Below, one piece after another: positions 63,051-64,000 of a stretch of DNA of 64,000 nucleotides. A model generated the notes under the pieces. The model was not told where the DNA came from, made no database searches, and saw only the letters and a list, made by a program, of their open reading frames with translations. Source of the stretch: Ptiloglossa arizonensis (lineage: Eukaryota; Arthropoda; Insecta; Hymenoptera; Colletidae); contig NW_027479415.1 in NCBI RefSeq assembly GCF_051014685.1, positions 1-64,000 of the forward strand. The letters run 5' to 3'. Every line of letters begins with the position of its first letter. Position 1 is the stretch's first letter. Made by a program: the position numbers and the translations under genes.

Positions 63051-64000
63051 GATTACAACGGTATGTGTGTTTTTTCCCTAGGCCATTCTGGTTAAGCGTT
63101 TGGAGCAGCAGAATTGCGAAAAATTTTTTGCCTCCTCAACCATTTCTTGGCTTCAAAGTCCCATATCTCGCGAACGGATTGACCTAACCCAAAAATTCCT
63201 ATTGCATCTGAAAGTAGAAACTCGCCCGATGACAACGGTATATGTATTTTTTCCCTAGGCCATTCTGGTTAAGCGTTTGGAGCAGCAGAATTGTGAAAAA
63301 TTTTTTGCCTTCTCTACCATTTCTTGACTTCAAACTCCCATATCTCGCGAACGGATTGACCTAACCCAAAAATTCCTATTGCATCCGAAAGTAGAAACTC
63401 GCCCGATTACAAAGGTATGTGTATTTTTTCCCTTGACCATTCTGGTTAAGCCTTTGGAGCAGCAGAATTGTGAAAAGTTTTTTGCCTTCTCTACCATTTC
63501 TTGGCTTCAAACTCCCATATCTCGCGAACAGATTGACCTAACCCAAAAATTCCTATTGCATCTGAAATTAGAAACTCGCCCGATTACAACGGTATGTTTA
63601 TTTTTTCCCTTGGCCATTTTGGTTAAGCGTTTAGAGCAGCAGAATTGTGAAAAGTTTTTTGCCTTCTCTACCATTTCTTGGCTTCAAACTCCCATATCTC
63701 GCGAACAGATTGACCTAACCCAAAAATTCCTATTGCATCTGAAATTAGAAACTCGCCCGATTCCAACGGTATGTTTATTTTTTCCCTAGGCCATTCTAGT
63801 TAAGCGTTTGGAGCAGCAGAATTGCGAAAAATTTTTTGGCTTCTCTACCATTCCTTGGCTTCAAACTCCCATATCTCGCGAACGGATTGACCTAACCCAA
63901 AAATTCCTATTGCATCTGAAAGTAGAAACTCACCCGATTACAACGGTATGTGTATTTTTTCCCTAGGCCATTCTGGTTAAGCGTTTGGAGCAGCAGAGGT
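63050..64000 (+). repeat. Right-edge monomers resembling the 11-15 kb domain
   Basis: Five monomers and a 16-base fragment. The marks GATTACAAAGG, CCCTTG at codon 52-53, CGAACAGATTGACC and GGTATGTTTATT recall the monomers at 11.8-12.1 and 15.1-15.5 kb. New private changes are CATCTGAAATTAG and TGAAAAGTTTTTTG, shared by the two adjacent monomers at 63,454-63,807, a single-monomer tandem duplication. The array continues past the window. Confidence 0.75.

Larger units (their letters stand above)
1..64000 (+). repeat. 177-bp satellite DNA array, 361 complete head-to-tail monomers
   Basis: Every part of the window aligns to one 177-bp unit. Landmarks in order, taking the TTG of TTGGAGCAGCAG as base 1, are: an A5T6 tract at 20-30, CTTCAAACTCCC at 52-63, TCTCGCGAACGG at 67-78, CCTAACCCAAAAATT at 84-98, CATCTGAAAGTAGAAACTC at 106-124, CCCGATTACAACGG at 126-139, T6 at 148-153 and CCTAGG at 155-160. 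From the TTG at 86 to the TTG at 63985 is 63,899 bases, which equals 361 x 177 + 2. I saw no inverted monomer, unrelated insertion, gap or assembly break. The strand given is only that of my monomer numbering. Nucleosome-scale unit length and higher-order structure are hallmarks of eukaryotic centromeric or heterochromatic satellites. A centromeric role is inference. The family name and species are not recognisable to me. Confidence 0.98.

Noticed and set aside
1..64000. CRISPR array
   Set aside because: Repeats are contiguous 177-bp units with similar sequence throughout. There are no short constant repeats separated by unique spacers and no cas genes.
1..64000. Tandem rDNA, 5S, tRNA or snRNA cluster
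   Set aside because: The 177-bp unit contains no recognisable rRNA segment, tRNA A or B box pair, or cloverleaf on either strand.
1..64000. Transposon or retroelement inserted in the array
   Set aside because: Monomer phase is continuous from 86 to 63,985 with all length changes being single bases, so no insertion larger than one base other than whole monomers is present.
1..64000. Bacterial or phage origin suggested by long open frames
   Set aside because: No genes, ribosome binding sites or operon structure exist in 64 kb. A tandem satellite of this extent is a eukaryotic feature.

Overview
The whole 64 kb window is one uninterrupted head-to-tail satellite DNA array. The monomer is 177 bp. 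Using the recurrent TTG of TTGGAGCAGCAG as base 1, the window holds an 85-base partial monomer (1-85), 361 complete monomers (86-63984) and a 16-base start of another (63985-64000). All monomers lie in the same orientation. I found no gene, RNA gene, transposon, CRISPR array or unique sequence. The consensus monomer is about 42% GC with 8 CpG dinucleotides, close to the number expected from its C and G content.

The open reading frames in the window are by-products of the repeat. 177 is 3 x 59, so one plus-strand frame keeps its register from monomer to monomer and reads as a 59-residue peptide repeat. It stays open wherever two variable codons (17 and 53) are not stops. The apparent starts at the 5' end of these frames are TTG codons, not ATG, and the frame is closed in most monomers.

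The sequence suggests a eukaryotic chromosome, most likely a centromeric, pericentromeric or other heterochromatic block. Tens of kilobases of nucleosome-sized tandem repeats with higher-order structure are typical of such regions and not of bacteria or phages. I cannot name the species.

Layout by higher-order repeat (HOR), measured from shared rare variants: 0-2.8 kb, 9-monomer unit; 2.2-10.2 kb, 21-monomer (3717 bp) unit with nested 4- and 5-monomer repeats; 10.5-14.0 kb, 10-monomer unit, with a 9-monomer-spaced copy to about 16.0 kb; 15.6-18.3 kb, 9-monomer unit; 19.0-24.8 kb, 16/17-monomer unit; 25.8-30.0 kb, 12-monomer unit; 30.0-36.6 kb, overlapping 12-, 16-, 8-, 11- and 6-monomer copies; 38.1-39.2 kb, 3-monomer unit; 39.2-42.5 kb, 4- and 5-monomer units; 42.4-44.9 kb, 10-monomer unit; 45.2-59.1 kb, a nested series of 11-, 12-, 29- and 39/41-monomer duplications; 59.4-60.7 kb, 5-monomer unit; 61.5-63.0 kb, 7-monomer unit. 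Monomer subtypes change gradually from left to right.

The array is poor in length changes: a full register count finds 16 one-base indels in 64 kb, about 10 of them independent. HOR boundaries below are accurate to roughly one monomer because I placed them by eye.
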